Source of the DNA: Dendrophyllia cribrosa
Lineage: Eukaryota; Cnidaria; Anthozoa; Scleractinia; Dendrophylliidae
Direction: 5' to 3'
NCBI GenBank assembly: GCA_024195265.1
Contig: JAJLRJ010000013.1
Location: 7,883,075-7,947,074 of the forward strand
Length of the DNA stretch: 64,000 nucleotides
Shown here: piece after piece, positions 11,885 through 24,120 of the stretch
Position numbering within the stretch: the stretch's first letter is position 1
How the letters are laid out: every line of letters starts with the position of its first letter
Notes under the pieces: model-generated
Databases searched by the model: none
Seen by the model: the letters and a program-made list of their open reading frames with translations, nothing else
Told to the model about the DNA's origin: nothing
Program-made: the position numbers and the translations under genes

Positions 11885-12370
11885 AATAGGCCACTTCGAA
11901 AAATACCATAATACTCTTTAAAGTGCAGGTTTGGGTGGTGCTTGATGTAAGCCTGATTTTTCCAATTTCTTTTGTTTTCAGTACGAATTGCACGTGCTAT
12001 GCTTCAACCTCTTGGCAATTTGCATGCGGTGCACATTTTTATACGAACACACAATGCTACGTCCTAGCGTTCCTACATCATGTACTCTGAATTCCTTTGT
12101 GCCATTCTAACAAAGGAGACTTGATGTAAGCCTGATTTTTCCAATTTCTTTTGTTTCAGCACGAATTGCACGTGCTATGCTTCAACTTCTTGGCAATTTG
12201 CATACAATGCACATTTTTATACGAACACACAATGCTACGTCCTAGCGTTCCTACATCATGTACTCTGAATTCCTTTGTGCCATTCAGAACAAAGGAGACT
12301 TGAATAATTACACCCCGATGAAGCTGAGCCTGCACATAAAAGATTATTATAGTATTTTTCGAAGTGGCCA
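11885..12370. mobile_element. Foldback with internal tandem duplication, AATAGGCCA family
   Basis: The outer arms pair aataggccacttcgaaaaat with attttt-cgaagtggcca near 12370. The interior is a direct duplication of about 180 bases: 11941-12119 and 12121-12299, differing at a handful of positions. Each copy carries a splice-acceptor-like ttcttttgttttcag (second copy tttgtttcag) followed by a 35-codon open stretch with four cysteines ending in TGA. I do not claim an exon. Confidence 0.75.
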
Positions 12371-13617
12371 AAAATGAAGTCTCATTTTTCTGTTTTGAGT
12401 TCAATTTTGACCAATTACGATTGCAAGTAAGTTGCAGGTAAAGACACTAGTTTTGGTATTTTGTTACCAAAATGTATGTGAAAACTATATTCGAGTGGTG
12501 CGTCATATACCAAGTCCCGAGTTACTTCACAAAGAACACAATAGAATGACAACAACATTACCCTGTGCGCAAACGTCTCATGTTTCCTTTGCTTCGTGAC
12601 GAATTGCGTGACACATTTTAAAAATGTACAACAAGGAAGCAAAACATCGTTAAAACCTAAAAGATTCTGCTCAAGCAAGTTAAGGCATGGTTTACCTGCT
12701 TATTTGGCATATATATAGTTTCATTTGAAAAGGAAGTCGTCGTTCAATGTTCCTAATAATTTGCAAGCAATATTGTTTCAGTAGCCTTAATAATATGAAA
12801 CATTCGTGACGTTCGAATATCAGTCACGTGACCTGTTATTGAACGTTAACGGTTAAAATCTTCAGAGTAAAATGGGGAACATTAAATCAAATCAAATTAA
12901 AACTTTTTGAGCACCAATCTTTTGCATCTTAGGTGATGGTCCTGGAATAGCCTTGTGCGCATGTCCAAGTTTAATAGCAATCACGTAATTAGGGTAATTA
13001 GGTCACGTGACTTTAGAAATAGCTTAATAACTTCTAATACAAATTACATATACCACCTTACAAGGCAGAATAACAATGCTGATACTCTACTGGACAATTT
13101 AGTGGCACATATTTTTTAAATTATATTGCAGAACCTTTCCCCATTTTACAAAACGCATGTGGTGACGTCACTTACAGCGCATTGTCAAGTGATGCTAACT
13201 TACACTCTCATATGATTAACCAAGTCAGATGTAAATCCTACTATTAGCATCGAACTTTGAAGTTAATTGTATTGATCAATAATAAAGGATCTCTAAATTC
13301 GTCGCGGGGGGTCGTTTGAAACGCCTTACAGTTAGTCATGCCTTGACTTGCCTGAGTGTGAAATATTGTATCACTGGTATCCACATATAATGTTAAAAAC
13401 AGCTTTCTAGGATGTATAGTTTAGAAATTTGAATTTTTATGACGTCATGTGCAAACTAACTATACTTGATACAGAACAACAACACGATAGACTTGACTAA
13501 AGAACATCACAACAGACTTGGTATTTCGAGCATCACCGGCTGTACATGTAGGTCATTTGTCAGGTTCAGGTCAAAACAGACATTGTTCACATTTAAGGCA
13601 TTCAATGAAAGTTTGAC
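12371..13617. other. No gene recognised
   Basis: AT-rich non-coding DNA with several TCACGTGA words (12822, 13003) that probably derive from repeats. No convincing exon or RNA gene. Confidence 0.5.
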
Positions 13618-14152
13618 CCTTGGACGTACACGCAAACTTATACCCCGCACCGTGGTACAAGGGGGGGGGGGTGTTGATGCAATCCCTCCTTAGATTTTTT
13701 TCGGTGTTACAATATTTGGAAAATATTTTACCTTATGGATGGCCTGTGATGTGCTCTACAAGACAAAGCAAATATTATAGATTGTATCGCTGCTAGCGCT
13801 GGGGTCCAACTTGGACTTGACTAAAAATTCAACTTTATCGGGAAAATGCGGAAATTGCGAATATTTTTTGTTAGAGTTGCAAAATATGATACAATTAAAA
13901 ATTATTTTGCTGCTTTTGGCAGCATTTTATGTTTTTTTTTTCAAAAATTGCTTGACCTCATGCTACTTAAGACGTCATATCTTGTTACCATAGCAACCGG
14001 TTGTCGCCAAACTTTACCAAAATGTGTCGAAAGGATAAACGAACAGCTCCTGAAGACGTCTCTTGAATAAATCCGAGAAAAACCTTACGGAGGGGGGAGG
14101 AGGGGCGGGTGGATTCCACCCCCCTCCACTTGTACGTCCGAGGTTTAAGGTT
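13618..14152. mobile_element. Foldback with G/C-rich arms
   Basis: The left region (gacgtacac ... ggtacaaggggggggggtg) pairs with the right (cacccccctccacttgtacgtccga). aatccctcc and tttttttcgg also pair with their complements on the right. Boundaries are approximate. Confidence 0.55.
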
Positions 14153-15499
14153 GAGACAGGGGATTTGTTAGTTTTCAGCCCAGTCACATTTTTTTATTTG
14201 TAATTTTTCAATGACCTAGGATTTCAAGGATGATAATTTCCCAGTCAATTTGTAAAACTAAACAGTCATTCGTCTGTTTTGATGATTTTGACGCTGGTGC
14301 CCACGTTCCATTTAATATATTGCATTACATCTATTCTCTTTAGTTGGCAGTTGGCTCTCCTAGTTACAGAGCAATTATAATGAACGAAAATTCTACTGGC
14401 TTTTTGCAGCTGTTTTTCAGTAAAACTTATAGGTCATTTCCTCGATACAAAATTAATGAAGGTTGCTAAGGTAACAAAATAATTTCTCAATGAAAAATGT
14501 CGGCCATTTTGCTTAATTTGTATGTATCACTTTTAGCAAGGATTTACATGTTACGACACATTACGTAGTCAAAATTGCATGCCACTTTGGCTGTTTGTGA
14601 GTTTGCAGTTACGATTTAAGGTAACTCATGATTGAGGTTTTGTTTATCCGTTTCCGATAAGGACTTAAAGCGATTTCGTTGTGAAAATTGTAAGTTGTCT
14701 GTTTGTTTCCGAGTTTAAATTTAAATTTAAATTTTTGTTTGTTTTGTTTGCTCACCAGTACGTTTTAAGTAATGATCCGCATAAGAAGGATAGTGCTGAA
14801 CGGCAATGCACGATGGAATGTCAACTATTTTCATTGTTACAACTAGTGATCTCATTGGCCTAGACTCAAAAACCCCTAAAAAGTTAAGGTTCAAGGTGCA
14901 TAAAGTCTAATTTTTTTAAGGTTTCAAGTATTTTGAGACCCAATCGCACAACCTGCAATTTTTAAAAGATATTGTATTCGGGGAACTTCATCAAACAAGC
15001 AAAATTAGCAGCTATTGTCTTCTGCTATTCTGATTGGTTAAGCACGAACATTTCCTAAAATATATTTGACGCAAATGGATTTTCTGTATTTTTATAATGA
15101 AATATAATTATGAACCATCAGCCCCTCCTCTATTCTTAAAATCAAAGATATTCTATGTGGGAAAGAGCCATTGCCGCAGAACAATGAAGTTTACTATAGT
15201 TCTTATGTGAAGCATTACTTAAAGCATTTATTCTGCTAAACTTTAATTTCAAAAGTTTTAAGTTAATTAAATGACTTCTCCGGCAGTGGCAGTGAATCAT
15301 AGCATATCAGTTTTGTCCGTTAAGACGGTTTGCATACTTTTCAAACAATTTCTACCTAAACGCGAAGGAAACGCTACCTCTTTTCTCTTTTAGTTGTGTC
15401 TTTTAATCAGTTTTATAACCGTTGATATTCGGTTAGATTGCTATTATATATAACTGATTAGTTTTCAGTTATTCGCTTACAGTAAGGTGCTAGCCTCTT
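14153..15499. other. No gene recognised
   Basis: AT-rich sequence with a short (aaattt)n run near 14715. I see no exon, RNA gene or clear inverted repeat. Confidence 0.5.
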
Positions 15500-15990
15500 C
15501 GGTTACACCGTAACTTCAAGAACATTAAGGCTGTGACAATGAAACCTAGAGGGTACATAGTACGTCCAAAACTGTCTCCGTTGTGGTTCGCACAATGGAA
15601 TGATGACGTCATACGACGTAGTTATTAGGTAATTAGTTATACGGCCGCCATCTTGGATTTCTGAAATTTTTAAAACCTCTTAAAAATTGTCCAAATTGAC
15701 TCAAAATTAATCAAAACCAATAAATAAACGCTAAATGATGTAAAAATATAAAAGTTTTTTTTTAATACCAATAAACATTGTTTTTCTTCATTCAAAGGTA
15801 CAAATATGCAAATTTCAAAAAACCTGGCTGTCAGAATCTTGTTGCCATGGAAACATCAAGTCATGTGATCAATAAATTGTCGTATGAAATTATTGCCAGA
15901 TAAATTTTAGGAAAAGTCACAACGTTTGATGGCGTTTGAAAGTTAGCGTCCCCCCCCCCCCCCCCCCTCTCAGGCTGAATAAGGTTAAGG
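15500..15990 (+). mobile_element. TTAA-CCCT foldback family, copy 1 (left end degraded)
   Basis: Shares long stretches with 21766-22351 (opposite orientation) and 62031-63781: acattaaggctgtgacaatg, ggtacatagtacgtcc, gccgccatcttgga, and gaaaagtcacaacgtttgat near the end. The right end has a run of about 16 C then caggctgaataaggttaa. The left tip is not recognisable. Confidence 0.8.
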
Positions 15991-16253
15991 GGACAGTGTT
16001 CCGCCAAAATATTGCAATTTCTCTTTCATAATTTCCATGTTATATTGCCAAATACCACCAAATATACAACCAAATTGTTTAAAAAGATGCCACAGCCGGA
16101 GTAAAACAGAACAATTAGTCTGGGAATAAAGTGCAGGATTTCAAGGATGAAAGTGCTGGATTACAGTTCACTATTCTAATTTTATTTCGTGGCAGGCGGT
16201 CCAAAAATCAAAATAAAATTGCTTATTGGTGGAACTTCGTTTTTCTTTTCAGT

Positions 16254-16676
16254 AGTTAATTTGTTTTATATATGAATATGAATGAGTGTGGAGAGAAAGT
16301 AAACAATGAAATATATATGTTTAAGGGACTGCGCAATGCAGTTATTTATATATTTCATTATTTACTCTGAGAGTTTATTCTACGTGACTGCGCGATGTAG
16401 TTAATCAGTGTGTTCATTGGCATACTTGTGGTTGGGTGATTCAATCCGTGTGTCATACATAGCCCACATTTGACCGTTGCTCATCACTAGAGAGCTCAGT
16501 GGTTAGAGCATCCGACTGGAATACGGAAGGTCGTGGGCTCAAATCCCATCTGTAACTCAGAATTTTTTTCTTAGCTCTCTTCTCTCCACACTCCTTCATA
16601 TTCATATTCATATATATTTTTAATTGTTCACGTGACTGCACGATGCAGTTATTCGTATATTTCAGTTAATTTGTTT
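16254..16676 (+). mobile_element. SINE-like retroposon with tRNA-derived core and 13-bp target duplication
   Basis: The element is bracketed by agttaatttgttt at 16254 and 16664, a 13-bp direct repeat typical of retroposition. A tRNA-like core at about 16487-16557 has the A-box-like gagctcagtggttagagcat and the B-box-like gggctcaaatcccatc. The regions either side pair (gagtgtggagagaa with ttctctccacactc), so the transcript would fold back. The word gtgactgcgcgatg recurs about three times inside. Confidence 0.75.
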
Positions 16677-17226
16677 CTTTAGGTTATTAGTCTTTGTTTT
16701 TTTCACGGCGAGATTTTCTTTCTATTTTCAAGACAATATAGCAATCTTTCAGTTTACGTTTATAGGTGATTCTATCTGTTTGTCATTACTCCGTTAAGGT
16801 AAAGAATCGACTGATAAGTAAATCAATGTACATTTTGTAATTCCCCAGTGTATTACGTCATTAAGTTTTCTCGACAGTCTTGTTTAACACAATGCATATT
16901 TATGTCACGCTAAGATGTTTTGGTCGTTTAAAATCTGTTTACTCTTCTAATTCTTTGACTTCATAATCAGTATGGAAAATTAAAACCGATCTGTGGACTT
17001 CGAATGGATTTTTTAGCATTTAGAGGAAAATGTCGCTCGATCGGCTGTAAACCTTTGTTGGCAATTCCCCATTGTAATACGTCATCCGGTTGTCTCGTTT
17101 ACACAATGCATATTTATGTAATGCTAAGATGTTTTCATCGTTTTCATCGTTTTCATCGTTTTAAATTGTCATTAAAGTTATTTATCGAAGTGAGGCCGCT
17201 AAAAGTCAAGTTAACGATTATCAAAA

Positions 17227-17680
17227 GCTTAAAAAATAATTATAAAACATCAAGAACAACTAAAATTAACCATACATTATTTCGTATTCACGAGATGGCT
17301 CTTAAAGCTCTTATCTGTTATCGATACTTGAATCTTTGTTTAGCATTTTTGCCTCATTAGCAAATGCTTAAATAATAATTATAAAACATCAAGAACAACT
17401 AAAATTAACCTAACGTTATTTCGTATTCACGAGATGGCTCTTAAAGCACTTTGATTCTTATCTGTTATCGATAGTGATTTTCTTTAAACCGTGAAATAGT
17501 TACTAAGTTTATAGGCACTAGTTGGCACTAGTTGGCACTATTAGACACTAATTTCATTGTTTTCTTTTGTTTAGTTTTAGCTAATTATGGCTAATTTTGG
17601 TTAATTGCTAGATACTGTTTCACGGTCGAAGGAAAATCACTCTACTTGAATCTTTGTTTACCATTATTGCTTCATTCTCT
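17227..17680 (+). repeat. 139-bp tandem duplication, second copy interrupted
   Basis: The block beginning gctta-aataattataaaacatc at 17227 is repeated from 17366 (period 139). Both copies hold ttcgtattcacgagatggct and ttatctgttatcgata. In the first copy this runs straight into cttgaatctttgttta; in the second a foldback (17474-17642) sits between. Smaller duplications of acaatgcatatttatg occur at 16891 and 17103. Nothing else is recognisable in 16677-17226. Confidence 0.85.
17474..17642. mobile_element. Small TA-target MITE
   Basis: Its ends gtgattttctttaaaccgtg and cacggtcgaaggaaaatcac are inverted repeats. TA lies on both sides, and the empty site is preserved in the first copy of the surrounding tandem duplication, which fixes the insertion point. 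This suggests a Tc1/mariner-type non-autonomous element. Confidence 0.85.
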
Positions 17681-17866
17681 CAAATCGAGCTACAAAAAGA
17701 TCAATCTCAAATTTTGAAAGGGTATAATACAATAAGCTTTCCCTAGAAATTTGAGCGCGATACAACAACAACAACAAAAGTCTTTATTAAATAACTATTA
17801 TATAATTTACAAGACAGGCCCGCAGGTAGCAAAAGCTAATCTTGGCAGGCCAGTCAAATTCATTAA

Positions 17867-18091
17867 AGGGATAGTATCACGAGGTCGAAACTTGAAAACG
17901 TCGGCCCACTTTTCAAGTTTGATTCCGCAAATTCAAAAAGGCTGTCGAGAAGTGGAGGTATTTGTTCAATCAAAAAAACCGTTTTGATAGCCAAAAGAAA
18001 GAAAAAAATCACTTTTAACAGTGATATGTCCAAAATTCCGGTGCAAGAATAGTGAACAGTGCCGCGCGTGGAACCTCGTGATACTATCCCT
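17867..18091. mobile_element. TTAA-flanked MITE, AGGGATAGTATCACGAGG family, copy 1
   Basis: 225 bp with ends agggatagtatcacgaggt and its complement, flanked by TTAA at 17863-17866 and 18092-18095. Nearly identical in full length to 31917-32131, so recent activity is likely. The TTAA duplication is the piggyBac hallmark. Confidence 0.9.
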
Positions 18092-18493
18092 TTAAGTGAT
18101 TTTAATATAGAAATCGCTACACACACTATATATTTGTTAAAATAAAAAGAAAGGATCAAACAACAGAAAAGAGAAGAAACAGAAAGGAAAAACAAGTGAT
18201 CGAGATAAAAGACAAAGAATTATGAAAATATTAATTTATTACTTTTTTATTTAACTTTAGAGATAATCTCGTCAATATTAATATGAGTCTGAATCTTTAA
18301 GTATAGTCAAAAGTGTATTAATTTTGTTTTTAAACGAACTTTTTGGTAGTTCTCTCAGAAAGCATGGATACTCTTCGTGCTATGCTGTTTAAAACTCAAA
18401 CTTTTACAACGAATGTATGCCTCGATCATAGCACTTTTGCTACCCAACAAGTTTGCAGTTTTTGATGACGGCTGATTTTTCGTTAAACATTAA

Positions 18494-19150
18494 GGTGGCT
18501 CCAAGTAGCTTTTTTTGGGTTACACTTCCCTTTTTGAATGCGCTTATACATAATCTTACTTTAGCTCAATGAATCTGAATTTGATATCAGATGTTAGGCT
18601 TGGATGAAAGTTTTGAGCGATACTTTTTATGCGCTAATCGGCGTTTCCATAGCAACGGTAAACAAACATGGCGAAAAACAGTTTTTCCTAATTATCTTTC
18701 GTTTTGGGGGCTACCCACGACAAGCGAATAAATGCGCTATAATCTACACAGTCTAGCACACTAAATGGGAAAATTTTAAACAAATTTAACTGTTCGATTT
18801 TGAATAAATCGCTGAAACATTTTTAACACGTGTTTTTTCATGTTTGAAATGTAAGCGGTCAAAACATTCCATAGGCCTCACAAATTATCATTAAATTACC
18901 GCTGGAAGTTCCTCAGACTAACTCTTCGGCAATAAATAGATCGAGCTTTTCATTCAAATGCAGTTTTGCTTGACGTTTGCACTCGTTTTAACCTGCATTT
19001 GAATGAAAAGCTCGATCTCTTTATTGCCGAGGAATTAGTCAGAGCAAACTTTCTGTGGTAATTCAATGATAATTTGTGAAACCTTTGGAATGTTTTGCCT
19101 ACTTATATTTCAAACATGAAAAAACATGTGTTAAAAATGTTTTAGGTTTC
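18494..19150. mobile_element. GGTGGCTCC family copy 2 with a second foldback nested in it
   Basis: The left end ggtggctccaagtag follows TTAA at 18490. The arm to about 18815 matches 4588-5040 closely. From 18815 to 19150 a different foldback begins (acatttttaacacgtg ... gagcttttcattcaaatgca) whose arms pair around 18985. The expected right arm of the outer element is not found. Confidence 0.7.
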
Positions 19151-19711
19151 ACTTTTCGTAAATATTAAACAAGATTTCTCAGTATAAATACTATGCCGTT
19201 GTCAAGGATTTTACAGTTAAATCAACTCCCCGTTTATTGCGGCCGTTTTTCAGTTTTTTTCTCACGTATGTTTGACTGTTTATCAGCTTTCCCTCTTAGA
19301 AATTTTGGTTAACAATCACCAATAGTTTTTATTGACTTTCTGCAGATCAACTTTCTACATTTTGCGTTAACTTTGTTATATCTGTGTTGCACTGTATCAG
19401 TTGAGTACTTAAGCAATTTACACGATACAAAGTTTGCTTACAACAGACTTTATATGCTGCATTTATAAAGCAAAGTGCCAAAATCGTAGATATTTCTGAT
19501 CGATTTACGATGTTTGAAAAGTTAAAACCACGAAAAGTTTGTACTGTGAAAACTTGCTATGGACAAGCTAAGGTTTTCAAGTAAAAAAAACACTGTAACT
19601 ATTCAAAACATTTCTGTCAGTCAATTTTTCAGCAATTTCTCAAACTGATTATTTCGTTGTCAATTGCTTATTAAAAGGCTTATTTTACTCAACTTGTGCA
19701 ATGTTTTTCTA

Positions 19712-20160
19712 TGGTAAACGCTGTTCAAATTTCTAAAATTTTCCCGCCAAAAGACTTAGAAAAATACGGGCGCTCAAAATACGCATGCGCCGTTTTTTTT
19801 TTATCATTCCTACTAGAAAACATCTATTTGTCAAGTTAGAATTTTTCCGCTAAAAGAATTAGAAAAGAAAGCATGCGCCGTCTTTTCTTTAATTTTTCAA
19901 AGCTGCTTTTTAATATCCAATAGACTATGATCATATTCAGTAATGTTGTATATTAACGTATTTAATAAATAATTAAAAGTCAACAGCAATAAAAGAGTTC
20001 TTTCAGTTTCATTGTATTCTTTATTCTCACTTTATCTTAATTAATTAAGTACAAATCATTTAACTAATTAAAAGGTGTGACAAAATTTCTCTTCCTATAT
20101 ATACTAAGTCTTTTGGCGGGAAAATTGGAAACAATTTGCACAGCGTTTTCCCTGGTAACA
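19712..20160. mobile_element. Foldback MITE
   Basis: The left aaacgctgttcaaatttc and ttttcccgccaaaagactta pair with the right taagtcttttggcgggaaaa and the cagcgtttt beyond it. AT-rich middle with no coding content. 19151-19711 shows nothing recognisable. Confidence 0.8.
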
Positions 20161-20304
20161 ATTTTGGCAAAAAACTTAACCGGGCACCCCTTGAAAATTT
20201 TTTGAACAAAAACGTTTCAAGGAGTTCACCTTAAAATTAAAACCCGCCAAAAAACTATACAACATCTTTGCAAAAAATATGGAACGAACCTTCCAATTAA
20301 ACGC

Positions 20305-20545
20305 TGGTTTTCACAAGCGACATAAATATAGGCACAAACCGTAGAAAAAGGAATACTCTTTCTTATGTTGTTCTCATTAGGAATTAATGCGAAAAAACAA
20401 TCACAAGAAAAAAGACTAAGCTGTTTTCCTTGTGCCTATGCTTATGCCGTGTCAATTCCTACGAAGACAGCATAACAAGTGTGTTCATTCTTCATATGTT
20501 TATACTAATATTTCTGTCGCCGGTGAAAGCCAGCCTTAATTAAAT
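20305..20545. repeat. Foldback
   Basis: The left gctggttttcacaagcgacat and aggcacaaa pair with the right cttgtgcctatgcttatgcc and gtgaaagccagc. Moderate divergence between arms. Confidence 0.6.
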
Positions 20546-20589
20546 CTTCAAAATTCTTGCACGAGACAGTGTACATGAAGGGTATTAGA

Positions 20590-20842
20590 AAACAACATGG
20601 CAAGCTATTAAAAATAATTCGTGAAAATTGTTTGAATATACGAGATAAAAGATTTTGTACAAAAAATTAAAAAATGAAATAATGAAAATTAAAGCTTAGT
20701 AAGTATATATATTTTAACAATATTTCAACAGAGGTGCCCAGTTTAGCATAGCTGGTTTAAATGGGGCTCTTGCTTCTGATTTCATTCGATACTAGACATT
20801 TTTAAATTTTTCATAGCTTGCCATGTTGCTTTTAATAATAAG
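20590..20842. repeat. Foldback
   Basis: aacaacatggcaagctat on the left pairs with atagcttgccatgttgct on the right; the remaining arms are weaker. Confidence 0.65.
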
Positions 20843-20859
20843 ACCTTTAATCATTGGCC

Positions 20860-21250
20860 AGTTTCCTTTGTAGCACAGAAAAAAATGACCTTTTTGTTTG
20901 AAGCAAGTAAAATAGTTTAGAACATTCAACTGGCGATGGATCGAATTGGGAACGAGTCCAGTTTATCAAAATCTTTTTTTAATTACTATTTGCTAAGTTT
21001 GGAGCAATTGGAGCAATTGAAATAATTTAGGATATTCAACAAACAATTACTATAGAGATCGGTAAACTGTGCACTATCCAATTTTTTTCAAATGAATCGT
21101 TTGCTAAGTTTGGAGAATGTGATTCTATTTAGAATATTCAACAGAAATAGTTGCTTAGCTTCATTTTCTTTGTAGAAATTAGTAAACTGTGCACGAAACC
21201 AATTTATCAAAATCAAACAGGCACAATGTTTCATTCTGTGCTACAATGAA
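20860..21250. repeat. Degenerate tandem repeat, related to 26300-26660
   Basis: About three loose units contain gtaaactgtgcac, tttgctaagtttggag and aatattcaaca. Related units occur at 26460-26580 (aattgtgcactaacccaa, tttactaagtttggagc). Confidence 0.65.
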
Positions 21251-21765
21251 TGCCAACAGAAAAACGTCGTTTCCTCCACTTAATAACCAAATTTAAGGTG
21301 GCTCCGTTGTTATTTCGTGCGCACTCGTCTATGACAAACTTTGGGTCATAACTTTTCCGGCTCTATAAGATGCTTATAAAACTTACAGCTATCAATCAGC
21401 AATAATATGATAGAATTCGATTTCATTGAGAAAAAATATTTTTAGTGGTAATCGAGCCTCAATGAACCCCACGTTTTGAACAAGATCGCACCCTGTGAAA
21501 AATTTTGTTGTTATATTTGTGTTAAATTTCTGGAATCAGCTTACATTGACTTAATACATACCCTTACCAAGTTTCAGCAAAATCGTTGGAGCAGAAATGC
21601 GGAAGTATTAAGGCCATCAAAATTTAGCCCTAAAATTCTCTTGAAATTTCAAAAACTTGAGGCTCTTTAACGAAACAATCCACGAACCCATTTTTCTGGG
21701 AGAAGCCTTCTCAATGCTTGCTAAATCTAAATTCTAATCCGATTGCAAATCGTGCGAACAGTTAA

Positions 21766-22351
21766 CCCTATTCGGCCTGGGGGGGGGGGGGGGGGGGCAC
21801 AAAGTGCCCGCGCTAACTTTCCACATTCATAACTTCTTTAATATATATTCAAACGCCATCAAACTTGGGACTTTTCCTAAAATTTATCTGGCAGCAATTT
21901 CATATGACAATTTTTTGATCACGTGACTTGATGTTTCCATGGCAACAAGATTATGACAGCCATGTTTTTTGAAATTTGCATATTTATACCTTTGAATGAA
22001 GAAAAACAATGTTTATTGGTATAACGTTTGTATTTTTACGTCATTTAGCGTTTATTTATTGGTTTTGATTAATTTTGCGTCAATTTGGACGGTTTTTAAG
22101 AGGTTTTAAAAAATTTCAGAAATCCAAGATGGCGGATCCAAGATGGCGGCCGTATAACTAATTACCTAATAACTACGTCACATGACGTCATCATTCCATT
22201 GTGCGGACCGCAAAGGAGACAGTTTTGGACGTACTATGTACTCTCCAGGTTTCATTGTCATAGCCTTAATGTTCTTGAAGTTACGAAGGTGGGGCACAAT
22301 GTGCCCCCTCCCCCAGGCTCAGGAACTCAAAAAAACCCAGGCCGAATAGGG
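21766..22351 (-). mobile_element. TTAA-CCCT foldback family, copy 2, nested
   Basis: Flanked by TTAA at 21762-21765 and 22352-22355. The ends are ccctattcggcctggg and its complement, followed inward by a run of about 19 G. CCCT after TTAA matches the general form of piggyBac termini. The same target in the opposite arm of the host foldback (TTAA near 23116) is still empty. Confidence 0.9.
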
Positions 22352-22645
22352 TTAAGTACTCACTAGTTCTGTAAATATTTTAAAATGCTTCAAAACCTGC
22401 TCAAATCGCCAATGCTGCGCTTTCCATTATTTTTCGAAAATTATCCAGCAGTTTGGTGTCAAACTCCTTCCACATGAATTTCAAGAAACTGCAATACTGT
22501 TGCATCGATTGTTTTTTGCTTAGAAGGGCTTTCAATTGGAGAAATAGCGGTTGGAATTATAAGCTGCTCCGCATCTAAGCTCAGGCGAAGCTGACAAGCA
22601 AAAGTTTATGAATACGAAATGAGCACCTGTGGAATTTATTCTTAG

Positions 22646-22812
22646 AATTCGCACCTTTGTAAGGGGGGCGTACGTGATATGCGCGCGTAGTCCCCGCAAT
22701 TAAAAACATTGCATCCCATGGAAACTTCTAAAGGAGCGTACATGCTCCCTTCCCTCCTGGAGTAACTACTGCGCATATTGTGCTCACCCCCCTTATAAAG
22801 GTGCGAATTCTT
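22646..22812. repeat. Central palindrome of the large foldback
   Basis: gaattcgcacctttgtaaggggg on the left pairs with ccccccttataaaggtgcgaattc on the right. It is a separate small foldback in the centre of the larger element. Confidence 0.75.
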
Positions 22813-23718
22813 AGAATAACTGTTCCACACGTGCTCATTTCGTATTCATAAACAAAACTCTGAAAACTGCTTGTCAGCTTCGCCTGAGCTCAGATGCGGA
22901 GCAGCTTATAATCCCAACAACTATTTCTCCAATTGAAAGCCCTTCTAAACAAAGAACGATCGATGCAACAGTATTGCAGTACTTTGAAATTCATGTGGAA
23001 GGAGTTTGACTCCAAACTGCTGGATAATTTTCGAAAAATAATTGAAAACGCAGCATTGAAGATTTGAGCGGGTTTTGGAGCATTTAATAACATTTACAAA
23101 ATTCGTTCATGCTTTTTAACGGTTCGCACGATTTGCAATCGGCTTAAATTCAGATTTAGCAAGCATTGGGAAGGCTTCTCCCAGAAATTTGGGTTCGTGG
23201 ATTGTTTTGTCTAAGAACATCGAGTATTTAAAATTTTAAGAGAATTTAAGGGCTAAATTTTGATGGCTTCAATACTTCCGCACTTCTGCTCCAACGATTT
23301 TGCTGAAACTTGGAAAGGATATGTATTAAGTTAATGTAAGCCGATTGCAGAAATTTAACACAAAAAAGCAGCAAAATTTTTCACAGGGTGCGATTTTGTT
23401 CAAAACGCGGGGTTCATTTAAACCCGATTATCACTTAAAATATTTTATCCCAGTAAAATCGAATTTATCATATTATTGCTAAATAATAGCTTTAAGTATT
23501 TGCAAAGTTTTAGAAGCATCGCTTTAGAGCCGGAAAAGCTATGAACCAAAGTTTGTCATAGACGAGTGCGCCCGAAATAACAACGGAGCCACGTTTTGAG
23601 AGCCCATTTATAATACCCAATGTCTGGTTTTAAGTTTTATCCTAAACACGATTTTTTTGGTCAATTGAAATTTATTATACATTTAAGAATAAAAATCAGC
23701 GAAAACAGTTTAACACAA

Positions 23719-23750
23719 CGTTTCGATATCGCCATGACATCATTTTCAAG
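23719..23750 (-). ncRNA. Hairpin motif TGAAAATG-stem-CGAAACG, copy a
   Basis: On the minus strand: cttgaaaatga, then a stem-loop over the following bases (one arm altered by a mismatch), then tcgaaacg. It is the inverted twin of 24348-24380. The layout recalls the hammerhead-type motifs known from Penelope-like elements, but the CUGAUGA core is not intact. Confidence 0.5.
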
Positions 23751-23859
23751 TGAGAAAATAAAAATTCAAACTGACTTAATATATGAGGTGTAAGGTGATA
23801 AACTTAACAATAGGTGACATATATTTAGTATTGTAAGCGTGTGTACATGGTAAGTATGT

Positions 23860-24120
23860 TTAAACAAATAGTTTTGTGTGGATGGAGTCCGATTGCGTGT
23901 TCAGGCTGGCTTCTTCTTAATAAGTAGCATCTCATAAATTAAGCAGTCTAATTTTCCACTGCGTTTCTTGAGGACGGAAAAGTTACTGGTGAAGTTGCCG
24001 ATGGTTTTGATGCCGTGGTCGTTCTTGAGGTGTTCGTCAATACGTTGGTGTAAAAGCCGGCTAGTGTAGCCGACATACTCTCATATCGCACAGATCCAAT
24101 TGATAGTTGTACTACTACAC
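23860..24120 (-). pseudogene. GIY-YIG endonuclease domain of a Penelope-like element
   Basis: Reading minus from about 24082: E-Y-V-G-Y-T-S-R-L-L-H-Q-R-I-D-E-H, the GIY-YIG core with its arginine and the E-H pair. Then come an I-G-N-F-type second helix and K-L-D-C-L-I-Y-E-M-L-L-I-K, the terminal catalytic-glutamate region. A one-base frameshift before the final S-L-N-T-Q-S-D-S-I block and the absence of upstream reverse transcriptase make this a relic. Confidence 0.8.

Larger units (their letters stand above)
21297..23592. mobile_element. Large TTAA-flanked foldback, arms over 0.7 kb
   Basis: The left end ggtggctccgttgttatttc, after TTAA at 21293, pairs with the right end gaaataacaacggagccac at 23574-23592. 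The pairing runs inward almost completely: left arm 21297-21761 plus 22356-22640, right arm about 22815-23592. The left arm is interrupted by a second TTAA element (21766-22351), and the centre holds a third foldback. One arm reads as an open frame only in short pieces, so I call no gene. Confidence 0.85.

Noticed and set aside
16487..16557. Functional tRNA gene
   Set aside because: A- and B-box words are present but the arms do not form a proper cloverleaf, and the block is part of an element with a 13-bp target duplication.
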